From the NCBI GenBank assembly GCA_030062745.1, contig CP099840.1, positions 5,879,138 through 5,943,137 of the forward strand: a stretch of 64,000 bases of DNA, in the 5' to 3' direction. Each line of letters starts with the position of its first letter. Position 1 is the first letter of the stretch. Below, in pieces: positions 35,022 to 58,800 of the stretch. The position numbers and the translations under genes were made by a program. The stretch is from Capitulum mitella (lineage: Eukaryota > Arthropoda > Thecostraca > Pollicipedomorpha > Pollicipedidae). The notes under the pieces are model-generated. The model was not told the DNA's origin. It searched no databases and saw nothing but the letters and a program-made list of their open reading frames with translations.

Positions 35022-37354
35022 CGTAGCAATGATCGCTTCACATGCACGTCGAGCGCAAGGGCAGCGTTAACACGGACCAACCGACCCGGCAGTGCACGTG
35101 AACTGTGCCCGCTGAACAGCTGATCCGCCAAGACGGACGGGGTAGCTGTTCGATGGCGCCCCTCGTCATAGTCAGTGTTCGTTACATTGTTGGTTCGTTT
35201 ATCATGGGTCGCAATGCGCAGGCGTGTATCCATGTGCAATATCAGATAGTGTGCCTGAAAGAAGAAACAAGTGGGATGGAATCTAGTTAGATCCGGTCGT
35301 TTAGTGCGGTGAGTCTAACATCATGCCGTGGTCGCTGTGCATAATGACGTCATCCGTATCATTACTCATAGTGGTATCACACTCATACTCATGTAGATAA
35401 GACGTACCGCATTGCCATTCGCAGAGCAGTAAGGTTTATTATGCCGCATAGTGTAAAATAAACATGAAAATGACCAGATGTGGACCAAAAAAATACCAGT
35501 TTACAGAAAATACCGCACAAAGAACTATAAACACTGCCAGCTAAGACCGCAGCATTAAAGGAGATATGCTGCAAATACTGAGAAAGACGAAGCGGCATAC
35601 AAGACCACTTTCCATCCCATTCAGTAAGAGATCCAGGAACAAACATATACGAAAGGGCCGCTGAATATCGCTATGAACCAGGCTGCAGGCCGACTGAGAG
35701 TTACTTAAACTAACATAAAAATCTATTCCAGGGGCCGGATCGGCTCGAACAAAACGTTTTTACACGATAACCTCGCAGCCGCTGGCCGCCGAATCATGTA
35801 GTTTTCGACGGAAGACAGATCAATGCCCGGCAATTAATGGGAACATCTTCCACTTGTTGGGAGGACGGAGGGGGGTTAAGATGCGACTGCCCGACTGAAC
35901 GACTCCGCTACCAAACGACTGATTCAATTGATAAAAACACAAAACGACTGTCAAGGATGGTGCAACCCCGGGATTATCACGTTCCATCTGAGAGCTTCCT
36001 TTCAGGTTGCAGGCCACACCAGAGGTTAATATTTGACCGATTTGGGGAATGTAGCTTTCTGATATAAATCGGAGATTACGGACATCCAAAACACAACATA
36101 CTTGTAAAGGTAACAATACAGCAAAGCAACACGCACAACGGTATTCACAAGAGAACAACGGACATCTGTCCGAGAACCATGGTGACGCAGGCCAAGCTAA
36201 GTGATGCGATACTAAGAAATCAATTAAAGGTCGGTTTAAACTGTGCCTTAAATAGAACGTAAAACTTCATGAATTACAAAGCGCACCATAACATTCCTAT
36301 AAAGCCTAACTACAGGAGTTTGGAGACGGAAATTTTCCAATGACTGCCAAGTTTGGTTTAGACGAAGATCAAGTACACAGCAAACAATGAAAAATGGCGC
36401 ATTATGACATGACTGGGCCCCTCTCACAACTTGTCTTCAACAAAATGTTCATAACTGATGCATAGAGTACGGGAAAATTTGACAATGTTGCCTGATTTGG
36501 TCATGGCTTTAAACGGACGAGAACAAGTGCGAACGTCCCCCAGCAGGTCGCGTGTTAAGAGCTCTGCATTTGCATACAGAATGCTGGCTTTCACGCTCTT
36601 CTGTCCCTCCCCCTCCCGCCAGACTTGGGGAATGACGTTTCCGCTCCCAACGCATTTTTTCTACGCTGTTTTTGAGCTTTGAAGCGCTAAAGGTGAACAG
36701 TATAATGTACGTGCGTGGCGTTTAATTCAGCACTCCTGGGTTCATACAAGTAAAAGGGATCGATAAATATCCGTGTGCAACCAATGTGCATTAGTGAAAA
36801 ATAAACAGTACATTCAAACGTCATTTCAAATTTGAAGAGAAACCCAGTAGGCCTCCCATGTTAGGCGATCCAGAAGGCGTCTTAACGGCTGAATGCCTAT
36901 AGTTTGGGCACTATGGGGCACACACACAGAACGTCACCTCGGGCGGAGAAGGCATCGCATCGGCAGGATAAAATTACCGCCACAACTATCTGTGGTTACG
37001 AAGACGTACATTATCCCTTGTTACAAAGACGTTAGGGGCTGGGGCTATTAGGGGATATATATATAGGGGCTGCTATTACCGGGACGCTATCACAATTGCA
37101 AAACAGTCGTTAAACCATTTGTGTAGTTCCATAACGTAAAATGGAAACTGAGACCTCTTCGAATCGGCACCCACCAGTCTAACAGATACATTTGACTTTC
37201 ATGCGCTAGCAAATTTCAGCTCTCTGTGTACTTGATATGAATTTTTGATAAACCTGTTGATATCGGGGAGGGAAAGTCATTATCTTGAACAGCCTGGTGC
37301 AAGGAAAAGCTCTCAACGGTCAGCCGTTCATAGGGAATGATATCTGTAATATAG

Positions 37355-37440
37355 TCCCCGCCGTGGCCTAATGGGTAACCAGCAGGACAACATAGTCCGG
37401 AGAGTGGAAGGCACTGGGTTCGACTTCTAGAGCGGGCATC
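37355..37440 (+). repeat. tRNA-like sequence, possible SINE head
   Basis: TGGCCTAATGGGTAA resembles a pol III A box and, about 45 nt later, GGGTTCGACTTC resembles a B box. CCCGC before and GCGGG after could pair as a stem. The spacing is tRNA-like, but I cannot fold a proper anticodon arm, so a SINE head or decayed tRNA is more likely than a working gene. Confidence 0.35.
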
Positions 37441-38410
37441 TGCATATGAACCGATAAGGACAGGGTCAGCAAGTCACAGAGCGGCCTGTGGTGCAGTCGA
37501 ACGGCACGATAACGATCCTCTAGCGCTCTCTGGTTGGTGTGCGCCCGGGTAAAATTACATCGTACGTGGGAGCACATGGGTGGCAGAGGAAGGGTCCGGA
37601 AACTAGTTCAACTTCGCATGGACTCCAATCCATACACCGCCCACTCCACCACGTCAGGACCATTTTTCCCATCTGCATGAGCTTCCCAGTTCTCAACTGC
37701 CAATGTGTACAGATCTATAACAACAGACAAACTACAGGACAGAAAGAGGGAAACGCGGGGGGGGGGGCAGGTTCAATTTCCACAACTTTAAGCGATTTTG
37801 CTTTTGTTTTAACCTGATCTGCATTAAAAACTGACAATGAAAGTTCGCTGTCTGCATCGCAACTACAAGTCAGTACAACGCCTCTGTCACAGGGTGGAAA
37901 GATATGCAAAAATCGTAATTCGCTTTTTGTGGAACATTCAGTTCGTATGTAACCAAATAAAGAAAGCAAGTTTTAACAGTCAATAGGCAACTATTTTAGA
38001 CTTCCAAGACCCAACATATCTTGCTTATATGCTACCAGGTCCTGGGTGAAGCGACAGAACCTTCAACATTGCCATGCCTATAAATTTTAAGGCACAGTGA
38101 TGAGCTACTTTGCATACGTTTCAGCAGCAACCTTTCAGCAGATTCATGTGTGCTGTTTATAATTATAACTGTTGTTATAATTATATCTGAGTATGTAGTT
38201 ATAACTGTAGTTAAATAAGGTTAAACTGTTTTAAATATCATGATTCTGCTGTGACCAAACCATGACCTTTCAGCAGATTAAAATAAGCAGAGGTTTTGAT
38301 GTCTGCGATAACAACGACTCCTATGGATAAATTCATAAAGATGCAAAGCTATAACAAGCAGGTCATGGTGCTCACCCTGTCAAAAGGACTGGACAACATT
38401 CATTACTTAC

Positions 38411-38444
38411 CACCTGCTGGTGGGATGCCAGAGGTATCCTCCAT
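38411..38444 (-). other. Candidate first coding exon of an unidentified gene
   Basis: On the minus strand, ATG is followed by EDTSGIPPAG and then the strong donor GTAAGTAATG. Its 5' side faces the 1.6-kb CpG-free block, as expected if that block were the methylated 5' part of a gene. There is no homology and no second exon, so this is only a pointer. Confidence 0.2.
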
Positions 38445-38512
38445 TGCCCTTTGCAGTATGACTCAGCAGCACCTGGAACAACATATCTCTCTGTGATGTA
38501 GGCTACTTCACG

Positions 38513-40126
38513 ACTGGTAAGCTACCATTTGCTGATCACTTGAGAGAGCAGTGGTCTTACCATCCTGGTGAGACAGGTTACTCCTGTGAGTGAAATTTGT
38601 TTGACATTTAGCTCATGAGTCAGCTGGTAACTGGCCTATCAGCCAGAGCCCTGCTGACTGCCTGACTACTGCATGACTGTTTCATAGTCTCAGAGGAAGG
38701 TTAAACTGTCCCTGCAACATCAGCTGTTACCTGGAGCAGCATGATCAGGTGTGAGATTCAGAGACCATGAGATAAGCTATGCCTAGCACACCTGTTCACA
38801 AATGTAACTCTGGAAAATTAATCAAATGAGATGTGTTAGATGAAATTCCCAAAGCCATGATATAAATAAGCAAACCACAAAAATGTAAAATACAAACCCA
38901 CATGATTCCAAAAATGTGCTTAGCACACATTCTGACAAACACAACAAACAGGATGGGCACTATGATGCATGACAGTTAGATTGGATAAGTGACACCTTGC
39001 TGTTGTAGAGAATGGATGTCATATCCTGAGCAATTCAAAGATTTTGCTGTTGTGTCCATGAACTTGCAATGGTCAGAAGCTTTTTAAAGTAAAGATACAA
39101 ACAAATCCCTACCATGTGCCAGTGACCAGTCTCATTTTTGTTATGACAATGTCCTTCAGGACACATGCCATGATGTTTGAATAGTTAGCATTTCCTCAGT
39201 TTATTTTTTTAACCTCTTCCCTTATAATTACCAGTAACAATGTTTACACAGTAACAGACAATTTCCAAAGAACATGGAAGGCATATCAATTTTAACCCAA
39301 AAGTTCACTGCTAAGTGTGTTAACTGTCTTTACATTTATGTATTTTTAAAGAAGGAAATATGTTATCCATAAGCAGAAGCCAAGTATCTATGTTTGCACC
39401 AATCCTCAGCTAGTATTAATGAACACTGGTTACACACCACACATGGACAAATTTTGCAGACTTTCAAAAATAATCTTTTTAATGGCTTAGACAAGGGTTG
39501 GAGGTCTGGTTTTTATTCCTTGGATCAGAGTATAAATGTTGATTTGGAGGATGAAATTTTGCCAACAGTAGTACTGGTTCAAGTTGGTGTTCTTGGTGTA
39601 AGTCACTTATGATATCATACCTGCTTCTTTCTGAATGGCAAAAATCATTTACCTGCACAGTTAGAAATTCATCAACATGGTAATAATGCAGCTTTATGAT
39701 GGAGGCACAAGATCAAACACAGGGAGCATAAAATGTTTTTGGAGTACATATTTCCTGGTGTTCTTCAGCACTTAAAAACAGCACCTTTTCCAGCTCTGGC
39801 TCAGATAACACAGGTATAGTTCCCTGATCTGTGGCTACTTTGGTACCCCCAATATTGCTACACACCCACAAAGATCTGTGAATTTAGCAATTCAATATGC
39901 CATCATATGAAGGACAGTTAACCACAATCCATTTCTAAAGTTTCATGCCTATCACAGCTCATACCTACTTTTCACTTTTGGCAGGAGTTTTATTGACATT
40001 AGTTGTGCAAACAGGAGTCCCAAGCACACAAAGCAACATTCACAGAATGATGCAAATTCTGTATGGTGATCATATTCCCAACACTACAATTCTACAACTC
40101 TATAATCTCCCAAATACTGCAATTGA
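38513..40126. other. CpG-free block of about 1.6 kb
   Basis: Reading line by line, I find no CG dinucleotide between the CG at 38511 and the one at about 40127, although TG and CA are abundant. The flanks have ordinary or high CpG. The neighbourhood of SDHA and TTI1 shows the same depletion. The likely cause is long-term germline cytosine methylation and deamination; no function can be read directly. Confidence 0.8.
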
Positions 40127-42164
40127 CGAGTAGTCAGTTGCAGCAGAGATGAAGATGCTTAGCAACATAAAGTAAAAGAAACATTAAATATCCTACAGAG
40201 AAAGTTTTTGGCAGAAACATAGGGAAAATGCTTTCAAAAATCAAGACAGTGGGCATATTTACCAAAGTTTTCGATGGCGATCTATCTCACGAAATAGCCG
40301 CTCTTGAGGCGAGATGCTTTCAAAGTTTCCGCGGCATTGTCAAGTACTATCAAAGGTTACATAGAGCCAATTTTGAACTTCAACCAAGTAAAATATGACT
40401 GAAACAAAACCAGCAACACCAAATCGCAAGCAAATCCAAAAGGAAGTTGATCAAAAAGAGCGCGGGCGAACGAACGTTATGCGCACTGTTCGTTTGTTGA
40501 AATTCAATTTTGCCGCTTATCCGCTTGTTTGTTCAAGGTCAGAAGTGACAGAAGTGACCACTAATTTGTGAATATCCCTAGTTGGCCTGCTTACCGCTTT
40601 TATCCGATACAGCCGATAAAGTGCCGAATCATTTATCATTAAATGAACATAAACTACAGATCGATACCACATATTCAGATGCGGAGGTACGCACCGCGCT
40701 TCAGGTGCATCATAGAAATTTCCTCTCAAAGACAAAAATGATTGCCGATGGCAATGAGAAAGCAGATAAAGCGCAATTGATTTCTTTTACCATGAGAAGG
40801 TAAATTCAATACATGGAATGCATTCAAAATTTTTAAACGACTTTTTCTACCAGGGGCGGATCTAGCGGCTCCGTTTGAGTGGGACAAACCAGAGTTTTCT
40901 GGGTCTAGATGGTAGGTCAGTGGATAGTCATTGACCGGGTGGGGGAGGGGAGTGGGGGAAGATGCTGGTCGTGAGTTCAGTGCACTTCAGTGGCTGAGTA
41001 TGGATGATAGACTATCAAATGGAGTGGGCATGCAAGACGCTGGCCATAGATTGGATTTGGAGTTCCAGGAACTCCAAACTCTGAGTAGAAATGCCCATGT
41101 TTTTTAGGGGGGGGGGATTAATGACCATTTGCCCCTTTTTAATCGCGGTTGTGGGGGGTATGGCCGAGATGGCCCCCGTGCATCCGCCAGTGTTTTCTAT
41201 AGCTCCATGGCGTTTGCGTCGATCACTAAATGCAATAAATGAGACGAAGACGAAGTATTAGACTCCATTCCGCTGCCAGTGTAGTGGACATTCGTCCTCG
41301 ACCACGCCTCCACATTACATGACCCCCAAATTCCTTGGTGGACCGGGCTCTGGAGGTCTAGATGAACGTAAGTAAAACCACGGTCTCGTTTGACGAGGTC
41401 AGGGGCGGAAGTTAGTTTTTTTGCTTTTCGTTTTACCTGAATGGCGCCAGGGTTCACTTTCGCCAGTGGAGGTTACAATCCAACATGCCACACACACACG
41501 AAGTTATTGTAAACATCAAACAATGAAAATGCAGCTCTCGTTAACGTATTTTACTCCATGCGTACATATTGCATTTTGGGGGGGCCCATGCCTTTTTTGG
41601 AGAAAAACGGAATTTCCCGGCATCCTTAGGACCGCACAGAACAGCAGCTTTCTGCCAAAAGACAAAGCCTTTGAGGAGTTCGACCCGTGGAAAGAACGGT
41701 GGGTGAGAAACGTTCACCCTCTCGGCGTCCCAAGATGTTTGTGACGAGTTTATACGCAGCAGTGTTCAACCTCACAGCGAAAACCACAACCTCCTCACCA
41801 TCGTATATTCGCTCTCATCTCATCACAGTGTCACCTCTGTCATAAATACTGCACAACCCATTCACCACCGACATCGACTACCTGAGCTGGCATCTCCATC
41901 AGAAAAGGAACTCGGCGCAATCCCCGCGTTCCGCTGTGTCCGCAGTGACTGGATCTGCGGCCTGTTCAGAGTGCAGCCCACTTCTCACGCGCCAGACACG
42001 ACAGGGGCGCGCACGGCGGCGCGTGAAACCGCGGGGGTCCGGCGCCGCCCGGTGGCGGCTCGGAGGCGCCGGCCCCGCGCCAATGTTCGGGAAATCATCG
42101 GCCGGCCCGTGCGACCCGACCCGGCGGGCGGTCCGCGCAGCACTAGCACGCGACTACGGAGAGC

Positions 42165-42195
42165 GCGGCGGCGGCAGCGGCGGCGGCGGCGGCGC
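42165..42195. repeat. (GGC)n run next to the SDHA stop codon
   Basis: A GGC/GCG trinucleotide run with one CAG interruption lies at once downstream of the SDHA stop (minus-strand sense), that is, at the start of its 3' UTR. Confidence 0.8.
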
Positions 42196-42196
42196 G

Positions 42197-53119
<10,923 letters not shown>

Positions 53120-53300
53120 AGCTGGTCAAGTTATGTGTCCTACCCGCGCTCAGCACGCGCGATTCGCAGCAGACTAAATGCTGGGCCGCTAGGGTTCTTG
53201 CCATTTAGAGACAAGTACGCAAGTTTTTCATCTACCGATTTTCCAAGCTCTCACAGCTGAGTATTCATGTATATGGAAAAAATGACTACTTAAAGCAATT
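53120..53300. promoter_or_regulatory. Possible shared promoter of SDHA and TTI1
   Basis: The stretch from about 52.93 to 53.2 kb has roughly 23 CpGs in 300 bp between CpG-poor flanks. SDHA transcription must start to the right of 53119 going left, and TTI1 transcription starts somewhere left of its 55897 acceptor going right. A CpG-rich head-to-head promoter at 53.12-53.3 kb would serve both. The TTI1 5' exon has not been seen, so this is inference. Confidence 0.35.
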
Positions 53301-53704
53301 TTCTGCTGCAATGACGGTAAAATGATAACTGTTTGAATTTTTTCATTAAATAGCATGTTGATTCTAGATTTATTCATTCTTTGAAAAAAGCAAATAAAGA
53401 GAATATGTCGATGAATACATAATGTTTCAAACAGACATGTGGAGGGTAAGACTTGTCGTCACTCAACTGAGATTTTTTTTAACAATAATGCAACTTTGTT
53501 TCCATTAAATGCTTCAATATTTCAAATATTTTCCAATATGATTGGCATTCAGCTGTCACATTTGTAAGTCTCCCGCCGCATAATAAGTTACGTAATTACA
53601 AAGCACTCCAAGGATATCTACGGGGGTCCACGGTTCTCTACCTGGTTCAGTTGCCGCGCTTAGGTGACAAAAGTTAAGTTGCAAAATTGATAATGTATAA
53701 TATT

Positions 53705-53790
53705 GCTTTCTTTCGCCCATTGGATGGATACTCCTCGGATTTGTAATCGCCGGGTAGTGCGTTCGAGTCTGCAGACCGCCAACCCTTGAT
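53705..53790 (+). repeat. tRNA-like sequence, probable SINE fragment
   Basis: ATTGGATGGATACTCCTCGG, then GATTTGTAATCGCCGG and GCGTTCGAGTC, follow the order of a tRNA A box, anticodon region and B box. The arms do not pair well enough for a functional tRNA. It lies in the likely first intron of TTI1. Confidence 0.45.
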
Positions 53791-53900
53791 CGGTGATATG
53801 TGCGTCGTGGATCGGACACCGGACTCCTGAACCGAAGTGGCTGTGGACTGTAACTCAGATCTGCCAATACGACGTAATCGACGCCTGGGACTTCACTTAA

Positions 53901-55112
53901 CCCTATTCCCGGAGGGCCAGACGGTATGGTCGATTCCCGGCAAGGGGGGCGGATTCGGCCCCCCCTGAGATCTCGAGAACTACTTGTCCGATTTCATCGC
54001 AACAAACGGCAATCGATTTGCCGTGACGTAAACTACATTTTTATAAAAAGAAATTTTCAAAAAATTGAAATTTGTGGATACAGGGGGCAAAAATGTCAAA
54101 ATGGGGAGTACTTTTGGACCTCTTATAACTCCGTCGTTTATGGACCGATTTCGATGAAACTGGCATGAATCGAGAGATTATGGATAGGGCTTTTACCATG
54201 GGTCCACAAATCTGAAATTTTGAGAAAATTCATGGACATTCACAAACTTTCAAAAATGGGAGGATTAGTTTTCTAACAACTGAATGAACAAAATAGGCAA
54301 ATGCCCTTTTTGGCTTCTGCTAGTCATGTTATACTAAAGAAGTATAAATTGCATTACAATGTTTGTATAATGTTAGCATAGGCGGTGCCAGGGACATGAA
54401 GAAGGGGGAACTGTCACGGTCACACATTTCTCAGATCAACTTGTGACCTTTGACCTTAAATGACCTCCAGTGACCTTGGGGTCACTTGGAATGATCTCCT
54501 GTGCATTTAATATTATCTGTAAACATTTTCATTTCATAATCATTTGAATTCACTCTATTTGGAAAATTTCATTTTATGGCTATTGCGATATAGGGTACGA
54601 GCACTGACATTTTAGGTCATAGCTCCGTGACCCGACCTGATATCAAGCTGAAACTTGGTACACAAGTAGAGGGCACCCTTCTATGTCATATATATTCCGG
54701 GTTTGGCATTTGAAAAAATGGCGCCGAAATTATGGCGAAAAAAACAAATTGTGACTTTTGACCTTGACCTGACCTTGTAAAATGACTTCAGACAAACAAA
54801 ATTATATCTGCACATTGCCCAACTATTTAGCTATACATCCATATGAAGTTTTAAGTTCTAGCTTTAAAACTCTGTTTTTGGCAGACATTTTCATTTTACC
54901 CTCAACATGGCCAAAAATGGCATGAGGTGCCTCCCAAAAACGTTGTCTGGCTCCACCCCTGAGCAAAATAGAATTTTGAAATTTTGTCACAGCACGTAGA
55001 AAGAATAGCTAGGAAAAGTGACCAAGTTTCGTGAAGCTGCGTTAAAAAGCCTGGAATTGGCAAGCAAAAAACCCGAGGGGGGGCGGATTCCGCCCCCCCG
55101 CCGGGAATAGGG
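53901..55112. mobile_element. piggyBac-type MITE with TTAA target duplication
   Basis: The element begins CCCTATTCCCGG and ends CCGGGAATAGGG, a perfect 12-bp terminal inverted repeat. TTAA flanks it on both sides (53897-53900 and 55113-55116). CCC-type termini and TTAA duplications are hallmarks of the piggyBac superfamily. Near each end is a GC palindrome (GGGGGGCGGATTCGGCCCCCC on the left in broken form, GGGGCGGATTCCGCCCC on the right), a likely subterminal repeat. The 1,212-bp body has no transposase frame, so it must have been mobilised in trans. It contains GGTCA-rich sequence related to 28.6-28.9 kb. Confidence 0.85.
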
Positions 55113-55898
55113 TTAAGAGCCTTGGCCAGTAAGCTAAACATCCTGATTTCCTGACCCACAAATAGACAAACGCACCAGCCCAGCCAAAGGGAGCCATTCC
55201 CCTCTCTTAGGCCTGCATGTTGTGTGAAAACCATGGCACATTGTCTTTCCAGCAGGCAGTTTTCATGTGATTTCAGTTCATACTGAGCTCTGCCCACCCC
55301 CCCCCCTGAAGAAATGCTGGCCGTGCCCCTGGACAAATGCCAATGTGTTGTTCATCTTTTTTAGATGGCAGAGTGATACCTGACAGGATGGACAGATCAC
55401 AAATGATTGCCATTTCTAAGCTATCTTGCATCAGTATGGACCACACCCCAGACATTATGAAATTGTTGAAAGTTGGGTGCACTGAAGTGATGTATTGAAC
55501 TACGTGAAAATTTTGAAGGATGAGGACCACTGTTTAGCCCATTTCTTCCATGCAGCACCATAGGCATAGTGCTGTTTTTGTGATGTTTGGTATGCAGCTG
55601 CATTTGCTACCCACATCTAGGTTGGCCCATGTTTGCAGTCATTCGGTAGTGTAAACTTTGAGTTGTCTGATAGCACTGTTATGATATTGATTATAATATG
55701 GTACTGAGTACAATTTCTGTTGAATACAAGTTACAGGACACTTTACCAGTGTTTTGGGATGTCAACAAGAATTTTCAATCCAGATCACTCCAGACCTGCA
55801 TGATAAATTTTCAGGATGTCATGTTTACCATTTTGACTTGATGTGAATAGTCTGATGAGATTGTGAATTACTCTTTCTCATTTTTGCTTCTTTCAGAA

Positions 55899-58800
55899 AT
55901 GGAGAATGGCTCTGAAAAACCTGAGTTGTTTAACCAGATTCAGCAGATCTGCATTAGGATCATCAGTGAACCAACTCTGAAGAATGTACAACATCTTGAC
56001 AGCATCCTCAGAGACCATTTGGAAAAGGACAGCTCCATGGATGCCCTCCAGGAATACATCTTATTTCCAGTCCACACTATCCTCAAGCAGCCCAAGAGGG
56101 ATGAGGGGCTCACCATTGCCTGTCTTGAGCTGATGATGACCGTGCTGGAGCGTACCACGACCCACAGCCCTGCCATGGTTGCTGATGTCTTCCCTCGGGT
56201 GTTTTTGCTGCTGGGCCGCGGCGCCGGCGAGCCTCAGCCGCCGCAGACGAGCGAGGAGCTGCGCCTGGCGGCCGTGCGCTGTGGCACGGCGCTGGTGCTG
56301 AGCTGCGCGCCGCCGGCGCTGGAGGCGCTCTACTCGGAGCGCGGCCGGCTGCCGCTGGGCCACGCCGTGTTCCACCTGGCGGCGGCGGCGCGGGGCGAGC
56401 GCAGCCGGCCGCTGCGGCTGGCCGCCATCGACGGTCTGCTGGCGTGCGCGGGCGCCGAGCGGCCGCTGCCGGCGCCGCTGCGCCGCCGCAGCTCGCGCGT
56501 GTTCGTGGCCCTGCTTCCGGGCGTGCTGAGCGCGCTGCATTCCGTGTTCGCCGGCGACGTGAAGCAGGGCCACCGCGTGCTGGCGCGCGCCGTGCACGCC
56601 TGGGCGGCGCTCGTCTGCCACGTCCTGGGCGACGCGGCCGTGGCGGACGACGCGGCCGAGCCGGAGCCGGAGCCGGCCGACGCGCGGCTGCCGGCCGTGG
56701 CGAGGACGGAGGCGTGGCTGCGCGACACGGCGGCGCGCCTGCAGGCCATGCTGCCGGCGCTGACGCCGCTGACGCGCCACCACCAGGCCGACGTCAGGCT
56801 GAGCGTGGTGCGCCTGGCTGAGAGCGTGCTGACGCAGTGCGCGCGGACGCTGGCCGGCTGCGCCTCGCCGCTGCTGCGGCTCCTCATCCTGGTCACGTGC
56901 GACGAGCAGCCGGCGGTGCGGCGGGCGGCCGAGGCGGCGCTGGAGCAGGTCCAGACGCGCGTCATGTCCAAAACGCTGGTGGAGGCTATCGAGGAGGACT
57001 TCTACTCGCTGACAACGCGGCTGCCGGCGGTGGTGCGCAGCCACGACGTGCAGGCGTCGCTGGTGCAACTCTCCCTGCTGGAGGGCTACCTGCACGTGCT
57101 GGGGCCGCACGTGCGCCAGCTGACGGCGTCGGCCGCGCACGTGCGCCGTCTGCTCGATTGCCTGCGGCAGGTGGTGGAGCTGCGCACGGACTCGGCCCTG
57201 GTGCCGTACGTGACCACGTGCGGGCCGACCGGCGCCGCCGACCGGTTTCCGGACTTCAAGCGCTTCCGGCACTTTGACGAGCCGGAGGTATGGCGGCGCG
57301 TGTGCTCAGCGTGTCGCCTGCTCGGCTGCTACGGCGATCTGGCGACGCTGCTCGAACTACTCGACACGGAAGCGGACGAGGACCGCGTGCTCTGGAACCA
57401 GCTGGTGCTGGGCCAGGAGCCGGCGCTGCTGGCGGCGCGCGGCGTCCAGCCGCTGCCCGAGCTGCACGAGCTGCTGGACCCGGAGCCGCTGCTGCAGCTG
57501 GCCGAGCCGTCGCAGCCGGCCGTGTGCCGGTGCCTCGGCCTGGAGGGGCTGGCTCACGTGGCGCGCGTGACCGGCGGTCGGCACGCGGCGCTGCACGTGC
57601 TGGCGCTCTGTCCTGTGCTGGAGGCGGCCGGCGGCGGCGAGCCGCTCGTGGCCGAGGCGGCGCGCGCCACACTGGCCGCCATGGCCGGCGAGCGCGGCGT
57701 GGCGGCGCTGATCGGCGACAACGTGCGCCGGCTGGCGGTGCACGTGCGCGGCCGGCTGGCGCGGCGGCGCGGCCACGAGGCGGCGCCGCTGCTGGTGGCC
57801 GCCGTGCTGCAGTGCTCCGGGCCAGACGCGCTGCCGCACCTCGAGGACACGGTCCGCGCCGTGATGCGCGCCCTGGACGACGACTACGAGCGGTGCGGCG
57901 CCGCCTGCCTGGCGGCCCTGCGGCGCACCGTGGAGGCCGTGGCAGGCTGGTTCCCTCCCGCGGAGCCGCCGCCGGCCGAACCGCCGCCGCAGCCGGCCGT
58001 CGACCGCCTGCTGGAGTACCACCGGCGCCAGACGGCGCTGCGGTCCGAGCTCGCGCGCGCGGAGGCCGAGGAGGAGCCCGAGGACGCCGAGGAGGGGTTC
58101 CGGCAGCACTGGGCGCAGAAGGAGGCGGCCGAGGCGGAGCCGGCCGCGCCCGACCCCGCCGAGGAAGTCAAGCCAGACGTGCCGGCCCACATTCAGCTCG
58201 TGCGCGACATCCTCCTGCAGAGCGCGCACTTTTTGGACTGCGACGTGATCACGGTGCAGGTGGACGTGCTGGCGACGCTGTCGGCCGGCAGCCGGCTGCT
58301 GGCCGCCTGGCAGGACGAGCTGCTCCCGCTGGCGGCGCGCTGCTGGCAGCCGCTGCTGCGCTGCTGCCGCGCCGCGGAGCCGCTGCTGCTGCGGCACGCG
58401 CTGGCCGCGCTGCACGCGCTGGTCTGCGCCGCGGGCGACTTCCTGCGCCGCCGCGTCACCGGCGGCCCGCTGCGGCCGCTGCTCGCCTGGCTGCGGGCGC
58501 AGGCCGCCACCAGCGCCGCCCGGCGGCCGGCCGGCAACTATGCGCACACGCAGGCGTACAAGCTGCAGCTGGCCTGCCTGCGGCTGCTGGGCGAGGTGGC
58601 GGCGCGGCTGCGGCTGGACGTGCTGGAGCTGGACGAGCTGCTGGCCGCGGCGCTGCCCTACCTCGGCGGCCGGCAGCCGCAGGAGCTGCAGGCGGCCTGT
58701 CGGCAGCTGCTGCTGACTGTGGCCCGCTACGACCCGGACTCTGTGTGGCTACGACTGCGCCGCCTGGTGGACGGCGCCGAGCGGGACGAGACGCTCCGGC

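Larger units (their letters stand above)
35022..42164. other. Intergenic; no gene recognised with confidence
   Basis: There are no family matches. Base composition changes sharply: CpGs occur normally to about 38.5 kb, are absent to about 40.13 kb, then return. Two weak coding hints stand near or in the CpG-free block. One is a minus-strand ATG exon-like segment at 38411-38444; the other is a plus-strand frame ending at a GTAAGT donor near 39599 (peptide NNLFNGLDKGWRSGFYSLDQ). A tRNA-like piece is at 37.36 kb. The frame at 41421-41744 is open but unrecognised and overlaps a poly-G run. Confidence 0.5.

Noticed and set aside
37355-37440. A functional tRNA gene
   Set aside because: A- and B-box-like words are present, but no proper anticodon stem-loop can be drawn. 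It is reported only as a possible SINE head.
56061-58547. Long minus-strand open frames (up to about 400 aa) and a 563-codon plus-strand alternative frame
   Set aside because: They are shadows of the GC-saturated TTI1 coding frame. Their predicted peptides are Arg/Ala/His-rich low-complexity text without domains, whereas the TTI1 frame matches its family throughout.
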